64,000 nucleotides of DNA from Streptomyces sp. Sge12 (GCF_002080455.1 NZ_CP020555.1:1736001-1800000); one strand, 5' to 3'; numbered from the stretch's first letter, positions 36,212-45,845 are shown. The notes: a model not told the origin generated them from the letters alone. Translations and numbers: made by a program.

Positions 36212-37562
36212 GAGCGGGGTCCGGACGGCCGTAGCCGCGCAGCAGGGCGACGGCGATCGCGGTGGCGAGGGCCGGGAGGAGGGCGAAGCCGGCCAGCATG
36301 CCGAGTTGCGCGGTCTCCGTCTGCTCGGCGGCGCGGCCGGTTCCGGAGGAGACGTAGCCGCTGAGCTGGAGCACGACCCCGTAGAGGAAGGGGCCGAGGG
36401 CGACGCCCAGGCCCTCCCCGGTGGTGAACAGGCCGGACAGGATGCCCGCCCGGCGGCGTTCGGTGCGCAGGGCATCCCGGGCGATGCAGTCCGGCAGCAT
36501 CGCGTACAGGAAGAGCAGTTGGCCCGCGTGGCCGGTACCGGCGAGGGCCATGACGAGCAGGACCGCCGCCTGGGGCAGCAGCGGCGCGGCGAGGAGGAGC
36601 AGGCAGCCGGTGGCGAACAGCGCGGAGGCGTACGCGTAGCCGCGGCGGCCGCGCAGCCGGGACCAGAGCGGGACGGTGAGGAGGTTGGGGGCGACGAAGG
36701 CGACCACGAGCGCGCCCACCCCGGCGGAGTCACCCAGTACGTGGTCGGCGAAGTAGGGGGCGCCCGCGAGGAGCACACCGGTGGCGACGGACTGGACGAC
36801 CACGCAGCGCAGGAGTGCCATGAAGGACGCGTTGCCGCGGGCGGCGGCGAACTGGCGGCGCAGCGCGGGCTCGCTCTCCAGGACGCGGTCGGCGCGGGCG
36901 GCGCCGGTGGCCCGGGCGGTTCCGGCGAAGACCCACAGCGCGCCGAGTGCGATGACCACGGCGCCGAACACCCCGACCCAGCGGTGCCCGGCGAGGCCGC
37001 CGCCCCCGGCGTCGACGAGGGCGGGCCCGGCGGCGCCGGTGACCAGGGCCGCCACGCCGATGACCGCGACCCGGCCGCCGACCAGGCGCATCCGGTCCTC
37101 GTCGCGGTCGGCGAGTTCCGCGGGCATGGCGACGTAGGGCACCTGGAAGAAGGCGAACGCGGTGGCGGTGAGGAGGTATCCGGCCGCCGTGAACCAGGCG
37201 CCGGCGCTGCCCGGCAGCGGGCCCGCGAAGGTCAGCGCGAAGGCCAGGGCCATGGCGAGGCCGCCGAGCAGGACGTACGGGCGGCGGGCACCCCAGCGGG
37301 TACGGGTGCGGTCGCTGGCCCGGCCCACCAGGGGGTTGAGCACCGCGTCCCAGGCCTTGGGCACGAAGACGATCGCACCCGCGAGCGCGGCGCCCACGCC
37401 GAGGGTGTCGGTGAGGTACGGGAGCAGCAGCAGGCCGGGGAGGGTGGTGAAGGTACCGGTGACGAGCGAGCCCGAGGCGTAGCCGAACCGGAGCCGGGCC
37501 GACAGCGGTGCCGGCTTCGCGGGTGCGGAGTCCCGCGCGCGGGCGGAACCTGTGGTGACCAT
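36207..37562 (-). CDS. GPH-type MFS sugar/solute transporter
   Basis: 451 residues from ATG 37562, with GGGAG about 7 bases upstream. Twelve hydrophobic segments; DRTRTRWGARRPYVLLG is the hallmark loop of the MelB-like glycoside-pentoside-hexuronide:cation symporters. Substrate unknown. Divergent from the AfsA-like gene; the 459-bp gap contains a perfect 15-bp dyad 32 bases from this start, a possible operator. Its stop lies in a repeated intergenic element. Confidence 0.85.
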   Translation of the reverse strand: MVTTGSARARDSAPAKPAPLSARLRFGYASGSLVTGTFTTLPGLLLLPYLTDTLGVGAALAGAIVFVPKAWDAVLNPLVGRASDRTRTRWGARRPYVLLGGLAMALAFALTFAGPLPGSAGAWFTAAGYLLTATAFAFFQVPYVAMPAELADRDEDRMRLVGGRVAVIGVAALVTGAAGPALVDAGGGGLAGHRWVGVFGAVVIALGALWVFAGTARATGAARADRVLESEPALRRQFAAARGNASFMALLRCVVVQSVATGVLLAGAPYFADHVLGDSAGVGALVVAFVAPNLLTVPLWSRLRGRRGYAYASALFATGCLLLLAAPLLPQAAVLLVMALAGTGHAGQLLFLYAMLPDCIARDALRTERRRAGILSGLFTTGEGLGVALGPFLYGVVLQLSGYVSSGTGRAAEQTETAQLGMLAGFALLPALATAIAVALLRGYGRPDPAP

Positions 37563-38021
37563 CGGGGGCTCCCTGGCGGGATCGGGGCGAGCGGGGGCTT
37601 CGAACCTCGGGGGATCGAGAGGTTCGAAGCCCCGCCCGGAGGGTGGGGGCGTCCCGGGGGGCGGGGCCTCGGAATCCACGATCGGCCCCACCGCATGGAC
37701 GCCACTAAAGCCCCGCGCCGCCGGGCCCGAGCCGGGGCGGCCGCGCCGGGACGGGACGGGGCCGGGCGGCCGCGCCGGGACGGGCCGGGGCCGGGGTCGG
37801 GGGCCGCGCCGGGGCGGGGCGGGGGTGGGACGAGTTGCTGCCATGCACCTTGATGACACCGGGGGTGGCTGGCCGGCCGGGTGGGGGCGGACCACCATGG
37901 GTCTCCGGAGAAGGAGAGGGACGTGGCATCCCCTCCAGCCGGAGCCCCGGCGGTCCACGCCCGGAGGGCGAGCCGCCGTTCCCTGCCCGCGCCGCAGGGG
38001 GGTACCCCACGAAGGAGTCCG
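37563..38021. other. Divergent intergenic region, 459 bp
   Basis: Between the MFS gene (left) and the AfsA-like gene (right). It contains the 15-bp dyad at 37594-37633, a 21-bp direct repeat at 37735-37755 and 37764-37784 within a nearly pure G/C run, and two ribosome-binding-like sites (about 37,908-37,920 and 38,012-38,017). GTG 37923 could extend the AfsA-like frame by 33 residues. No separate gene was recognised. Confidence 0.45.
37594..37633. promoter_or_regulatory. Perfect 15-bp inverted repeat, candidate operator
   Basis: Arms GGGGCTTCGAACCTC (37594-37608) and its exact complement (37619-37633), with a 10-nt spacer. TTCGAA in each arm is itself palindromic. It sits 32 bp upstream of the transporter start, in the region shared with the AfsA-like gene, so a repressor site or mRNA hairpin are both possible. 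Confidence 0.6.
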
Positions 38022-39026
38022 ATGACAGTCGACAACGGCACGACCTCGACCCCCACCATCCACGGACACGCCACCGCGGGCACCCAGCACCTGATCCACC
38101 GTCCGCCCACGCGGGCCTACTACGCCCTCGACGCCCCCAGCCTGGGTGAGGAGAACTTCACCCTCGTCGGCGCGACCCCCGTCACCCACCCGCTCTTCAA
38201 CGACGGCCCCGGCTACTTCCACGACCTCCAGATCGCGACCGAGACGGTCCGCGAGATCGGCGAGTTCGTCGGGCACCGCTACTTCGGCGTGCCCGACGAC
38301 CGGCCGGGCCTCTTCTACCGCTTCTCCCTCGACTTCACGGACCTCTCCGCCTGGCGCACCGACGCGGGCGGCTCCCGTCCCGTACCGCTGGCGACCCACA
38401 TCAGGGCCCGTCCCGCCAACGTGGTGGCCGAGGTGCCGCGCGGGCTCGACTTCCACCTCCAGGTGAACATCGACGGCCGCCCCTGCGCGACGGGCGCGGC
38501 CGGACTCGTCTTCCTGATGCCGAGCCTGTACCGCAAGCACGTCGAGCACTCCCGCAAGGCCTTGCAGGCCGCGCCCGAGATCGACGACGCGCCGGACGGG
38601 CCGCTGCGTCCGGCCGACTCCGCCGAGGCGGGCCGGTACGCCCCCGAGAACATCGTGATCAGCGAACCGACCGACGTCTCGCGCGGCCGGCTGAGCACCT
38701 GGCTGCTGTCCAGCGGGATCTCTCCCGTGTTCAACGGCGGGGACGGCCAGTTCTCCGGACTGCACCTGCTGGAGGCGCTGCGCCAGACCTCGCTGCTCGC
38801 CTCGGGCCGCACCCACGGGCTCAACCCGGCGCGGAGCACGCTCGGTGCCTGCCAGGTGCACTTCCGCGGGCCGGCCGAGCGCGATCTGCCGCTGCGCTGC
38901 GTCGCGGTGGCCGGGCCGCTGGGCCGTGACGACGAGGGGCGGCCGACCGTCCCGGTCACGCTCACGATGACGCAGCGCCGCCGCGCGGTGGCCGAGGCCC
39001 GCACTTCCGTGGTCCAGGACTACTGA
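38022..39026 (+). CDS. AfsA-like gamma-butyrolactone biosynthesis protein
   Basis: 334 residues from ATG 38022 with GAAGGAG upstream. Two AfsA/hotdog repeats: about 25-165, opening LIHRPPTRAYYALDAP, and about 200-330, where GQFSGLHLLEALRQTSLLA matches the conserved helix. AfsA enzymes join a beta-ketoacyl thioester to dihydroxyacetone phosphate, making signalling butyrolactones. The sequence is divergent from ScbA/AfsA as I recall them, so another acyl transfer is possible. The SARP gene follows after 5 bases. No TetR-type receptor gene is present in the window. Confidence 0.75.
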   Translation: MTVDNGTTSTPTIHGHATAGTQHLIHRPPTRAYYALDAPSLGEENFTLVGATPVTHPLFNDGPGYFHDLQIATETVREIGEFVGHRYFGVPDDRPGLFYRFSLDFTDLSAWRTDAGGSRPVPLATHIRARPANVVAEVPRGLDFHLQVNIDGRPCATGAAGLVFLMPSLYRKHVEHSRKALQAAPEIDDAPDGPLRPADSAEAGRYAPENIVISEPTDVSRGRLSTWLLSSGISPVFNGGDGQFSGLHLLEALRQTSLLASGRTHGLNPARSTLGACQVHFRGPAERDLPLRCVAVAGPLGRDDEGRPTVPVTLTMTQRRRAVAEARTSVVQDY

Positions 39027-39031
39027 TCGCC

Positions 39032-41752
39032 ATGCGCTTCGGGATCCTGGGCCCGCTCGAGGTCACCGGCACCGGCGACGACACCGACACCGCCGGCTCC
39101 GCCGGCCACGCGGCGTCGTACGCCCCCCAGGCCGCCAAACTGCGGGTCGTGCTCGGGACGCTGCTGGTCCGCGCGAACGAGGTCGTGTCGGTGGAGAGCC
39201 TCATCGACGAGCTCTGGCCGGACGCGCCGCCCCGCACCGCGACGACGACCCTCCAGGTGTACGTCTCCCACCTGCGCAAGACCCTCCAGAGCGCGGATCC
39301 GCGGCACGGCCGGGAGGCGCTGGTCACCCGCCGCCCGGGCTACCTGCTGCGGGTGGACGCCCGCGCGCTCGACAGCGCCGCCTTCGAGGAGCTGTCCCGC
39401 CGCGGCCACCAGGCCCTGCAGGAGCAGGACTTCGCCGCCGCGGCCGACCTCCAGCGGCGGGCTCTCGCGCTGTGGCGGGGACCGGTGCTGTCGGACACCC
39501 CGCACGGTCCGGTGCTCGAGGGCGCCGCGGTACGGCTGGCGGAGGCCCGTACCGGCGCACTGGGCGAGCGGATCCGGGCCGAGCTGCACCTCGGGCTGCA
39601 CCGCGAACTGGTCGCCGAACTCCAGGAGCTGGTCGCCGAGCACCGGATGCACGAGGAGTTCCACACCCACCTGATGGTGGCGCTGTACCGGTGCGGACGG
39701 CAGGCCGAGGCCCTGCGGGTGTTCGCGCTGCTGCGGGAGACCCTCGTCGAGGAGCTCGGGATCGAGCCGGGTCCGGCGTCGAGCCGGCTCCACCGGCGCA
39801 TCCTGGAGGGCGATCCGGCCCTGTCCCGCACGGGTGCGGGAGTCAGGCCCAAAAACACCACAGGCACCGGCACAGGCAGCGGCTCCGGCGGCGGTCCGGT
39901 CCACGGCGGTGGGGCCGCCGCGGTCGTCGCCGCGGAGCCCTGGTCCCCCGCGGCCGGCGCGCTGCCCGCCCCCGACCCGTACTTCACCGGCCGTTCGGAG
40001 GAACTCACCGAGCTGGAGCGGATGGTGCGCTCCGCTCCGGCCGGCGCCTGCGTGGCCGTCACGGGCCTGCCGGGCAGCGGCCGGACGGCGCTCGCGGTCG
40101 AGGTCGCGCACCGGGTCGCGGACGCCTTCCCCGACGGGCGGGTCCACCTGGACCTGCGGGACGACGGCACCGGCCGGCCGCCCACCGCCGCGCAGACCCT
40201 CGACCGGGTGGTGCGCGCCCAGCGTGCTCTCCCCGCCTTCGCGGACGGCCGTGCGGCGGACGGCCCCGCGGCGCCCCCGCGGGTCCTGCTGGTGCTGGAC
40301 GGGGTGACGTCCGAGACCCAGGTGCGGCCCCTGCTGCCCGCCCTGCGGGGCGCCGTGGTGCTGCTCGTCGCGCGCCGTGTGCCCGCCGGGCTCCCCGGGT
40401 TGCGGTCGATGCTGCTCGGGCCCTGGCGGCCCGAGGAGTCGCGGCGGCTCGTCGGGCTGTTCGGCGGTCGCGCCGGCACCCCGGGCGGGCACCGCGGCGG
40501 GGCTGCGGCCCTCGACCCCGGCCCCGGCCCCGCGAGCGGGACCGATCCCGACACGGTCGCCGACATCGCCGAACTGTGCGGCCGGCTGCCGCTCGCCGTA
40601 CGCGCCGCCGCGGCCCAGCTCGCGGCCCGGCCGCACTGGACGGCCGGCACGCTGGCGGACCGGCTGCGGGACGAGCGCACCCGCCTCGACGCGCTGCGCA
40701 CCGGTGACGTGGACGTGCGGGCGCGCCTCCTCGAGGTGTACGAGGCCTGCCCCGAGGACCGGAGGCTGGAGTTCCGGCTGCTGTCCCTGCTGCCGCCCGG
40801 CCGGTTCGGTGTCCGGCAGGCCGCGGCCGCGCTGGGCCGGTCCGAGCCGCATGCGTCGGTGGCGCTGGAGGCCCTGGCCGACGAGCGGCTGCTGACGGCG
40901 GCCCGGGGCGGCTGGCACCTGCCGGAGCTGCTGCGGCTGCTGGCCGTGGAGCGGCTGGCCCTGGAGGATCCGCCCGAGGTGGCGCGCGCGGCCACGGAAC
41001 GCGTGTGCCGGGCGTACGCGGACGCCGCGGCGGAGCCGGGTCATCTGTCGGACTCCGGGGCGCGTGGGCTCGTACGGCTGGCGCGCGCCGCGCACGGGGC
41101 CGGGCTGTGGGCGCTGACCGTACGGCTGACGGACGCCCTGGCCGGGTGGGTGCCGGACGACGGTGAGGCCACCTACGCGCTGGCCCTGGACGCGGCGCAG
41201 CGGTGCGGGGACCGCTCGGCCCGGGCGCGGATGCTGCGCTCGCTGGGTGAACTCGCCTGGCAGTACCGGCGGGTGGAGCGGGCGCACGAGCTGTTCTCGT
41301 CCGCCTTGGCCCTCGCCCGGGACACGGACGACGAGGAGGAGGCGGCGCGCGCCCTGGTGGGCCTGGCCGAACTGCGCCTCGATACCGGGGAGTCACTGGA
41401 GGCCGCCGCCCTGCTGGAGCATGCGCTCGGCGCGCTGTCGGCGCCCGGCCGTGCGCGCGGCCGGTTCGAGGCGAGCCGTGCGCGGGCGCTGCTCGCGCTG
41501 GCCCAGGAGGAGCCGGAGACGGCCCGGGTCTGGTTCGGCGCGTGCCTGGAGCTGGCCGGCGCCCTGCGCGACCAGCGGCTGGAGGTGTACGCGCTGCGCT
41601 CGCTGCGCGCGCTGGGGCTGCGGGCGGACACCGGCACGGGCTCCGGCTCCGGCACGGGCTCCGGCTCGGCCTCCGGCCACGGCTCCGTGTCGCGTGCCGT
41701 GGAGATCCGCCCGGGTCTCTGGCGGATCCACCCGGCGGGTGTTCCCACATGA
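39032..41752 (+). CDS. AfsR/SARP-family transcriptional regulator
   Basis: 906 residues. N-terminal winged helix (about 1-105, MRFGILGPLEV and TLQVYVSHLRKTL), BTAD domain (112-258), NTPase region (310-700) and tetratricopeptide-like C-terminus (after 720), with Gly/Ser/Thr linkers near 275-295 and 870-890. The P-loop is GLPGSGRT (345-352), with Arg in place of the Walker A lysine, so nucleotide hydrolysis may be weak. A probable pathway activator binding direct repeats at target promoters. It lies 5 bases after the AfsA-like gene and is coupled to the next regulator. Confidence 0.9.
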   Translation: MRFGILGPLEVTGTGDDTDTAGSAGHAASYAPQAAKLRVVLGTLLVRANEVVSVESLIDELWPDAPPRTATTTLQVYVSHLRKTLQSADPRHGREALVTRRPGYLLRVDARALDSAAFEELSRRGHQALQEQDFAAAADLQRRALALWRGPVLSDTPHGPVLEGAAVRLAEARTGALGERIRAELHLGLHRELVAELQELVAEHRMHEEFHTHLMVALYRCGRQAEALRVFALLRETLVEELGIEPGPASSRLHRRILEGDPALSRTGAGVRPKNTTGTGTGSGSGGGPVHGGGAAAVVAAEPWSPAAGALPAPDPYFTGRSEELTELERMVRSAPAGACVAVTGLPGSGRTALAVEVAHRVADAFPDGRVHLDLRDDGTGRPPTAAQTLDRVVRAQRALPAFADGRAADGPAAPPRVLLVLDGVTSETQVRPLLPALRGAVVLLVARRVPAGLPGLRSMLLGPWRPEESRRLVGLFGGRAGTPGGHRGGAAALDPGPGPASGTDPDTVADIAELCGRLPLAVRAAAAQLAARPHWTAGTLADRLRDERTRLDALRTGDVDVRARLLEVYEACPEDRRLEFRLLSLLPPGRFGVRQAAAALGRSEPHASVALEALADERLLTAARGGWHLPELLRLLAVERLALEDPPEVARAATERVCRAYADAAAEPGHLSDSGARGLVRLARAAHGAGLWALTVRLTDALAGWVPDDGEATYALALDAAQRCGDRSARARMLRSLGELAWQYRRVERAHELFSSALALARDTDDEEEAARALVGLAELRLDTGESLEAAALLEHALGALSAPGRARGRFEASRARALLALAQEEPETARVWFGACLELAGALRDQRLEVYALRSLRALGLRADTGTGSGSGTGSGSASGHGSVSRAVEIRPGLWRIHPAGVPT

Positions 41753-41802
41753 CCGAGAGACACGAGAGACAGTCCCCGCGATCCCCCCACGGAGGGAACA
41801 CC

Positions 41803-44073
41803 ATGCCGCAGACCCTCGCCCCGGCGGCCGAGCTCGTCGGCCGGGAGCTCGAAACCGCCCTGCTGCACGAGCGGCTGCGGGACCCCTTGGTGCGCCTGGT
41901 GACGGTGACCGGGCGGGCGGGCGTGGGCAAGAGCCGGCTGGCCCTGGAGGCCGTACGGGAGGTCGGCGGGGAGTTCGCCCGGGTCGCGGTGCTCGACGCG
42001 ACGGCGCCCGGCGGCTGGCCGGCGCCGTCCGAGCTGTCGGAGCCGTCGGAACCGCCCGCGCCATCCCGGTCGCCGCAGCCGTCGCAGCCGTCCGGCCGGA
42101 TCCTGCTGCTGCTCGACGACTGCGACCACGAGGCGCGCCCGGCCGCGGCCCGGGCCCTGGAGGCGCTCACCGCCGATCCGCGCGTGGTCGTCCTGGCCAC
42201 GTCCGTGGAACCGCTCGGTGTGTACGGGGAGCTGCTGCTGCCCCTGGCGCCGCTGCCGGTGCCGGGTCCCCGGCGGGGCCCGGCCTCGGCCGCCGCCGAT
42301 CCGCACGCGTTGCAGGAGGTGGCCTCGGTCGCGCTGTTCGTGCGCCGGGCCCGGGAGGCCGACCCGGCTTTCTCCCTCACCCTGGAGAACGCGGCGGCCG
42401 TCGCCGAGATCTGCCGGCTGCTGGGCGGACTGCCGCTCGCCCTGGAACTCGCCGCGCGCCGGCTGCGGCTCTTCCCGCCGCACCTGCTGGCGAGCCGGCT
42501 GCGCGGCCGTACGACCATGCTGTCGGGCGGGCCGGCGAACGCGCCCGCGCGGCACCGCTCGCTGGCCGCGCTCGCCGAGTGGAGCTGCCGCGGCCTGGAC
42601 GGTGCGGACCGCGAACTGCTGGGTCAACTCTCGGTGTACGAGCCCGGTTTCGGCCTGTGGGCGGCGGGCCTGTCGGCCGAAGCCGCCGTCGAGACGCTGC
42701 TGGACCGGGGGCTGCTGGCCGTGGTGGGCGAGGAGCAGGGGGAGCTGCGCCTCGCCGTGCCCGAGCCCGTACGGTCCTACGCGCGCGCGGAGCTGGCGGG
42801 CTCGGGCGGCGAGGCCGCGGCACTGGATGCGCACGCGGAGCGCTACCGGTCGCTGGTGAGCGGGGCGCAGCCGGGCCTGCGGGGCACCGAACAGGCGCGC
42901 GTGCTGCGGGAGCTGGCGGCCGAGGGTGCGAACGTGATCGCCGCCCTGCGGCGGCTGCGCGAGCGCGGCGACGGCGAGGCGGCCGCCGCCGTGGTGCTCG
43001 GCTGCCGGCTCCCGTGGCTGGCGCAGGGACGGCTCAGGGAGGGCCTGGAGTGGTGCGACCACACCGCCGAGGCGGGCGGGGCGGCGCTGCCGGAGGTCGT
43101 GCGGGCCCGGCTCGCCGACCTGTCCGGTGTCTTCGCGCTGGCGCTGGGTGATCCGCAGGAGGCGGTACGCCGCCACCGGCACGCGCTGGCCCTGGGCAAG
43201 AACGTCGGCGACCGGCGGCAGAACGCGCTGGTCTCCGCCCGTCTGGGGGCGGCCCTGCTGGAATCCGGTGATCCGGCGGGCGCGCGGGCCGTCCTGGTGA
43301 CCGCGCTGAGCGCGCTGGAGTCGATGGGCGTCACCGGGGGCGCGGCCTCGGCGGCGGCCTCGCTCGCCGCCGCCCTGCGCGCCGACGGCGACCGGCGCAG
43401 GGCGCTGGAGACCCTGGACCGGGCGGTGGAGGCGTTCCGGCGGATCCGGGACGGCCGGGGCCTTGCGGGTGCCCTGCGGACGGTGGCCGCGCTGGCCCTG
43501 GAGGGGGACGAGCCGGAGCGGGCGGACCGGGCGCTGCGGGAGAGCCTGCGGCTGTACGGGGCTGTCGGCGAGCGGACCGAACTGCCGGGGCTGCTCGAGG
43601 AGTTCGCCCTGCTGCTGATGCGCACCGCGCCCGCGCAGCGGCCGCGCACGGTGCGGCTGCTGGCGGCGGCCGACACCCTGCGCGCCGAGACGGGCACCGA
43701 GGTGGCGGACGAGTGGCGGTCGGCGGCCGAGCGGGCCCGTACGGAGCTCAGCGCCCGCATGGACTGGACCGACTTCGCCGTGGCCTGGGCGGAGGGCGTA
43801 CGGATGGCGGTGCCCGAGGCGGTGGCGGAGGCCCTGTCGGCGCCGGCGCCCTCGCACCGCCCGTCGGCCGCGCCGGCCCCCGAGGACCGGTCGCTCACTC
43901 CGCGGCAGGTACAGGTGGCCCTGCTGGTCTCCGAAGGCATGACGAATCGTCAGATCGCGGCCAAGCTGGACATATCCGAGTGGACCGTGGTCAACCACGT
44001 GCGCCAGGTGATGCGCCGCCTCGGGTGCTCCTCGCGCGTCCAGGTCGCCGGGGCGGTCGGCAGATGGGCCTGA
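41803..44073 (+). CDS. NTPase-TPR-LuxR transcriptional regulator
   Basis: 756 residues from ATG 41803, which has GGAGGG 6 bases upstream; ATG 41749, overlapping the SARP stop as ATGA, would add 18 residues. Walker A GRAGVGKS (about 37-44) and Walker B LLLLDDCD are intact, a helical-repeat region follows, and the C-terminus carries a LuxR helix-turn-helix (LTPRQVQVALLVSEGMTNRQ onward, about 698-750). Likely ATP-gated activator working with the preceding SARP. The adenylate-forming homologue overlaps its last 10 bases. Confidence 0.88.
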   Translation: MPQTLAPAAELVGRELETALLHERLRDPLVRLVTVTGRAGVGKSRLALEAVREVGGEFARVAVLDATAPGGWPAPSELSEPSEPPAPSRSPQPSQPSGRILLLLDDCDHEARPAAARALEALTADPRVVVLATSVEPLGVYGELLLPLAPLPVPGPRRGPASAAADPHALQEVASVALFVRRAREADPAFSLTLENAAAVAEICRLLGGLPLALELAARRLRLFPPHLLASRLRGRTTMLSGGPANAPARHRSLAALAEWSCRGLDGADRELLGQLSVYEPGFGLWAAGLSAEAAVETLLDRGLLAVVGEEQGELRLAVPEPVRSYARAELAGSGGEAAALDAHAERYRSLVSGAQPGLRGTEQARVLRELAAEGANVIAALRRLRERGDGEAAAAVVLGCRLPWLAQGRLREGLEWCDHTAEAGGAALPEVVRARLADLSGVFALALGDPQEAVRRHRHALALGKNVGDRRQNALVSARLGAALLESGDPAGARAVLVTALSALESMGVTGGAASAAASLAAALRADGDRRRALETLDRAVEAFRRIRDGRGLAGALRTVAALALEGDEPERADRALRESLRLYGAVGERTELPGLLEEFALLLMRTAPAQRPRTVRLLAAADTLRAETGTEVADEWRSAAERARTELSARMDWTDFAVAWAEGVRMAVPEAVAEALSAPAPSHRPSAAPAPEDRSLTPRQVQVALLVSEGMTNRQIAAKLDISEWTVVNHVRQVMRRLGCSSRVQVAGAVGRWA

Positions 44074-45845
44074 CGGACTCCGCCGGGCCCGGTACGGCGG
44101 GCCGCTCCGGCCGTACGCCGTACCGTCCGCTGGACCTGGCGCCGCCCGCCGAGGTCACCGACCGGTTCCGGGCGGCCGGCTGGTGGCGCCCGGAGACCTT
44201 CCTCGACGACCTGTACCGTACGGCCGCCCGCGCGCCCGAGCGTCCCGCCATCGTCGCGGACCGCGCCCACCTGCCCGCCGGCCGGCGCCGGATCACGGTC
44301 GGCTACGCCCAGCTCGCCACCTACGTCGACCGGTTCGCCGGGGCCCTGCGCGCGCTCGGGGTCGCGCCGGGCGATCCGGTCGCGTACCAGCTGCCGAACT
44401 GGTGGGAGACCGTGGCGCTCACCCTCGCGTGCCTGCGGGCCGGCGCGGTCGCGGTCCCGGTGCTGCCGACCGTACGGTCCCACGGCCTGCACCGGATCCT
44501 CGACGGCACCCGGGCCCGGATCTGCGTGGTGCCCGACGTCTGGGAGGGCTTCGCCCACGCCGAGGCCCTCGCGGAACTCGCCGAACGGCTGCCGTGGCTG
44601 CGCCACCGGGTCGTCCTCGGCGACGCGGCGGCGACCGGAGCGGTGGACTTCGCCGCCCACTTCCAGCACACGGCGCACGAGCGCACCGAGGCGGGGCTGC
44701 GCAGCAGGCCGCGCGGCGGGCAGGCCGACCGTCCTGCCCTGCTGATCAGCGTCATGGGGTTGCGGGACGCCTACACCTCGGTGCTGCACTCCCCCAACAC
44801 CCTGTACGCCAACGTCTCGACCCAGAGCGGCCCCGACGGCCCGGGGCGGCGGGAGGGCGAGGTCTTCCTCAGCACCCTGCCGCTCACCTCCCTCGCCTCG
44901 CTGATCTACACCGTCTGCTGGCCGCTGGCGGTCGGCGGGACCGGGGTCCACCAGGACGTGTGGGACCCCGGCCGGTGCCTGGACCTGATCGCGGAGACCG
45001 GGGTCGACCAGGTGTACGCGGAGCCCGCCTACCTCGCCGAGCTGGCCACGGCGCAGCGCCGCCGGCCCCGGGACGCGGAGCGGCTGCGGCTGGTGCTGTC
45101 GGGGGGCCGCACCAGCACGCCGGCGCCGCTGGCCGCCGAGCTCCGCGCGGTGTTCGGCGTGCCCGTGCTCTCCGTCTGGGGGGCGCCCGAGGTGGGCATG
45201 GGCGCGCTCTCCGGGGACACCCCGCAGGGCGGTGACGGCGTCCGCCCGCTGCGCGGGCTGGAGGTGTCCGCGCAGAACGCGACGTCGGCGCTCGAGGTGC
45301 GCGGCCCGTCGGTGTGCCTGGCCACCTGGCAGCACGGCGCCCCCGCACCGAGGGCCACCTGGGAGCACGGGGACGGCTGGCTCGACACGGGTGACGTGGC
45401 CGCCGCCGACCTGCACGGCGGGATCCGGGTCCTGGCCAGGGCCGGGACCCGCACGGGTGCCATCTTCATGGTGCCCGTGTCCGAGGTGGAGGACCGGCTG
45501 CTGGCCCATCCCCGGGTGCGGGAGGCGGCGGTCGTCGCCTACACCGACCCCGAGCACGGGGAACTGCCCTGCGCCGTCGTGGTGCCGACCGCCCGGGACC
45601 GGCCGCCGGGCCCGGCGGAGCTGCGCGAGCACCTGATCGCACTGGGGACCGCGGAGGCCTTCCTGCCGACGCGGCTGGAGATCGTGGGCGCGCTGCCGCG
45701 CGACGACGGCGGCCGGCTCCGCCGCGGCGCGCTGCGCAGCTGGCTGGCCCGCCTGCGCCCCGGGGCCCCGCGGCCCGCCCCGGACCGGCCGCAGCCGTTT
45801 GTCCGGGCGGACAGGACCGAAGAGCCCCCGCAGGACGCCCCCTAG
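44064..45845 (+). CDS. Degenerate acyl-adenylate ligase homologue
   Basis: 593 residues with AMP-binding fold landmarks: WETVALTLACLRAGAVAVP, a WGAPEVGMG at the A5 position, and GWLDTGD at A7. The phosphate-binding loop (TSGTTGxPK) is missing: the region reads LLISVMGLRDAYTSVLHSPN. The catalytic C-terminal lysine motif PxxxSGK is PRDDGGRLRR. It is therefore probably not a normal ligase and may be a binding or regulatory pseudoenzyme. Translationally coupled to the LuxR regulator by a 10-bp overlap. Its stop lies inside a repeated intergenic element. Confidence 0.75.
   Translation: MGLTDSAGPGTAGRSGRTPYRPLDLAPPAEVTDRFRAAGWWRPETFLDDLYRTAARAPERPAIVADRAHLPAGRRRITVGYAQLATYVDRFAGALRALGVAPGDPVAYQLPNWWETVALTLACLRAGAVAVPVLPTVRSHGLHRILDGTRARICVVPDVWEGFAHAEALAELAERLPWLRHRVVLGDAAATGAVDFAAHFQHTAHERTEAGLRSRPRGGQADRPALLISVMGLRDAYTSVLHSPNTLYANVSTQSGPDGPGRREGEVFLSTLPLTSLASLIYTVCWPLAVGGTGVHQDVWDPGRCLDLIAETGVDQVYAEPAYLAELATAQRRRPRDAERLRLVLSGGRTSTPAPLAAELRAVFGVPVLSVWGAPEVGMGALSGDTPQGGDGVRPLRGLEVSAQNATSALEVRGPSVCLATWQHGAPAPRATWEHGDGWLDTGDVAAADLHGGIRVLARAGTRTGAIFMVPVSEVEDRLLAHPRVREAAVVAYTDPEHGELPCAVVVPTARDRPPGPAELREHLIALGTAEAFLPTRLEIVGALPRDDGGRLRRGALRSWLARLRPGAPRPAPDRPQPFVRADRTEEPPQDAP

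Noticed and set aside
37735..37784. Two 21-bp direct repeats as a possible regulator array
   Set aside because: They lie in an almost pure G/C run where slippage repeats are expected, and only two copies exist. Kept as a note in the intergenic entry, not as a separate operator.
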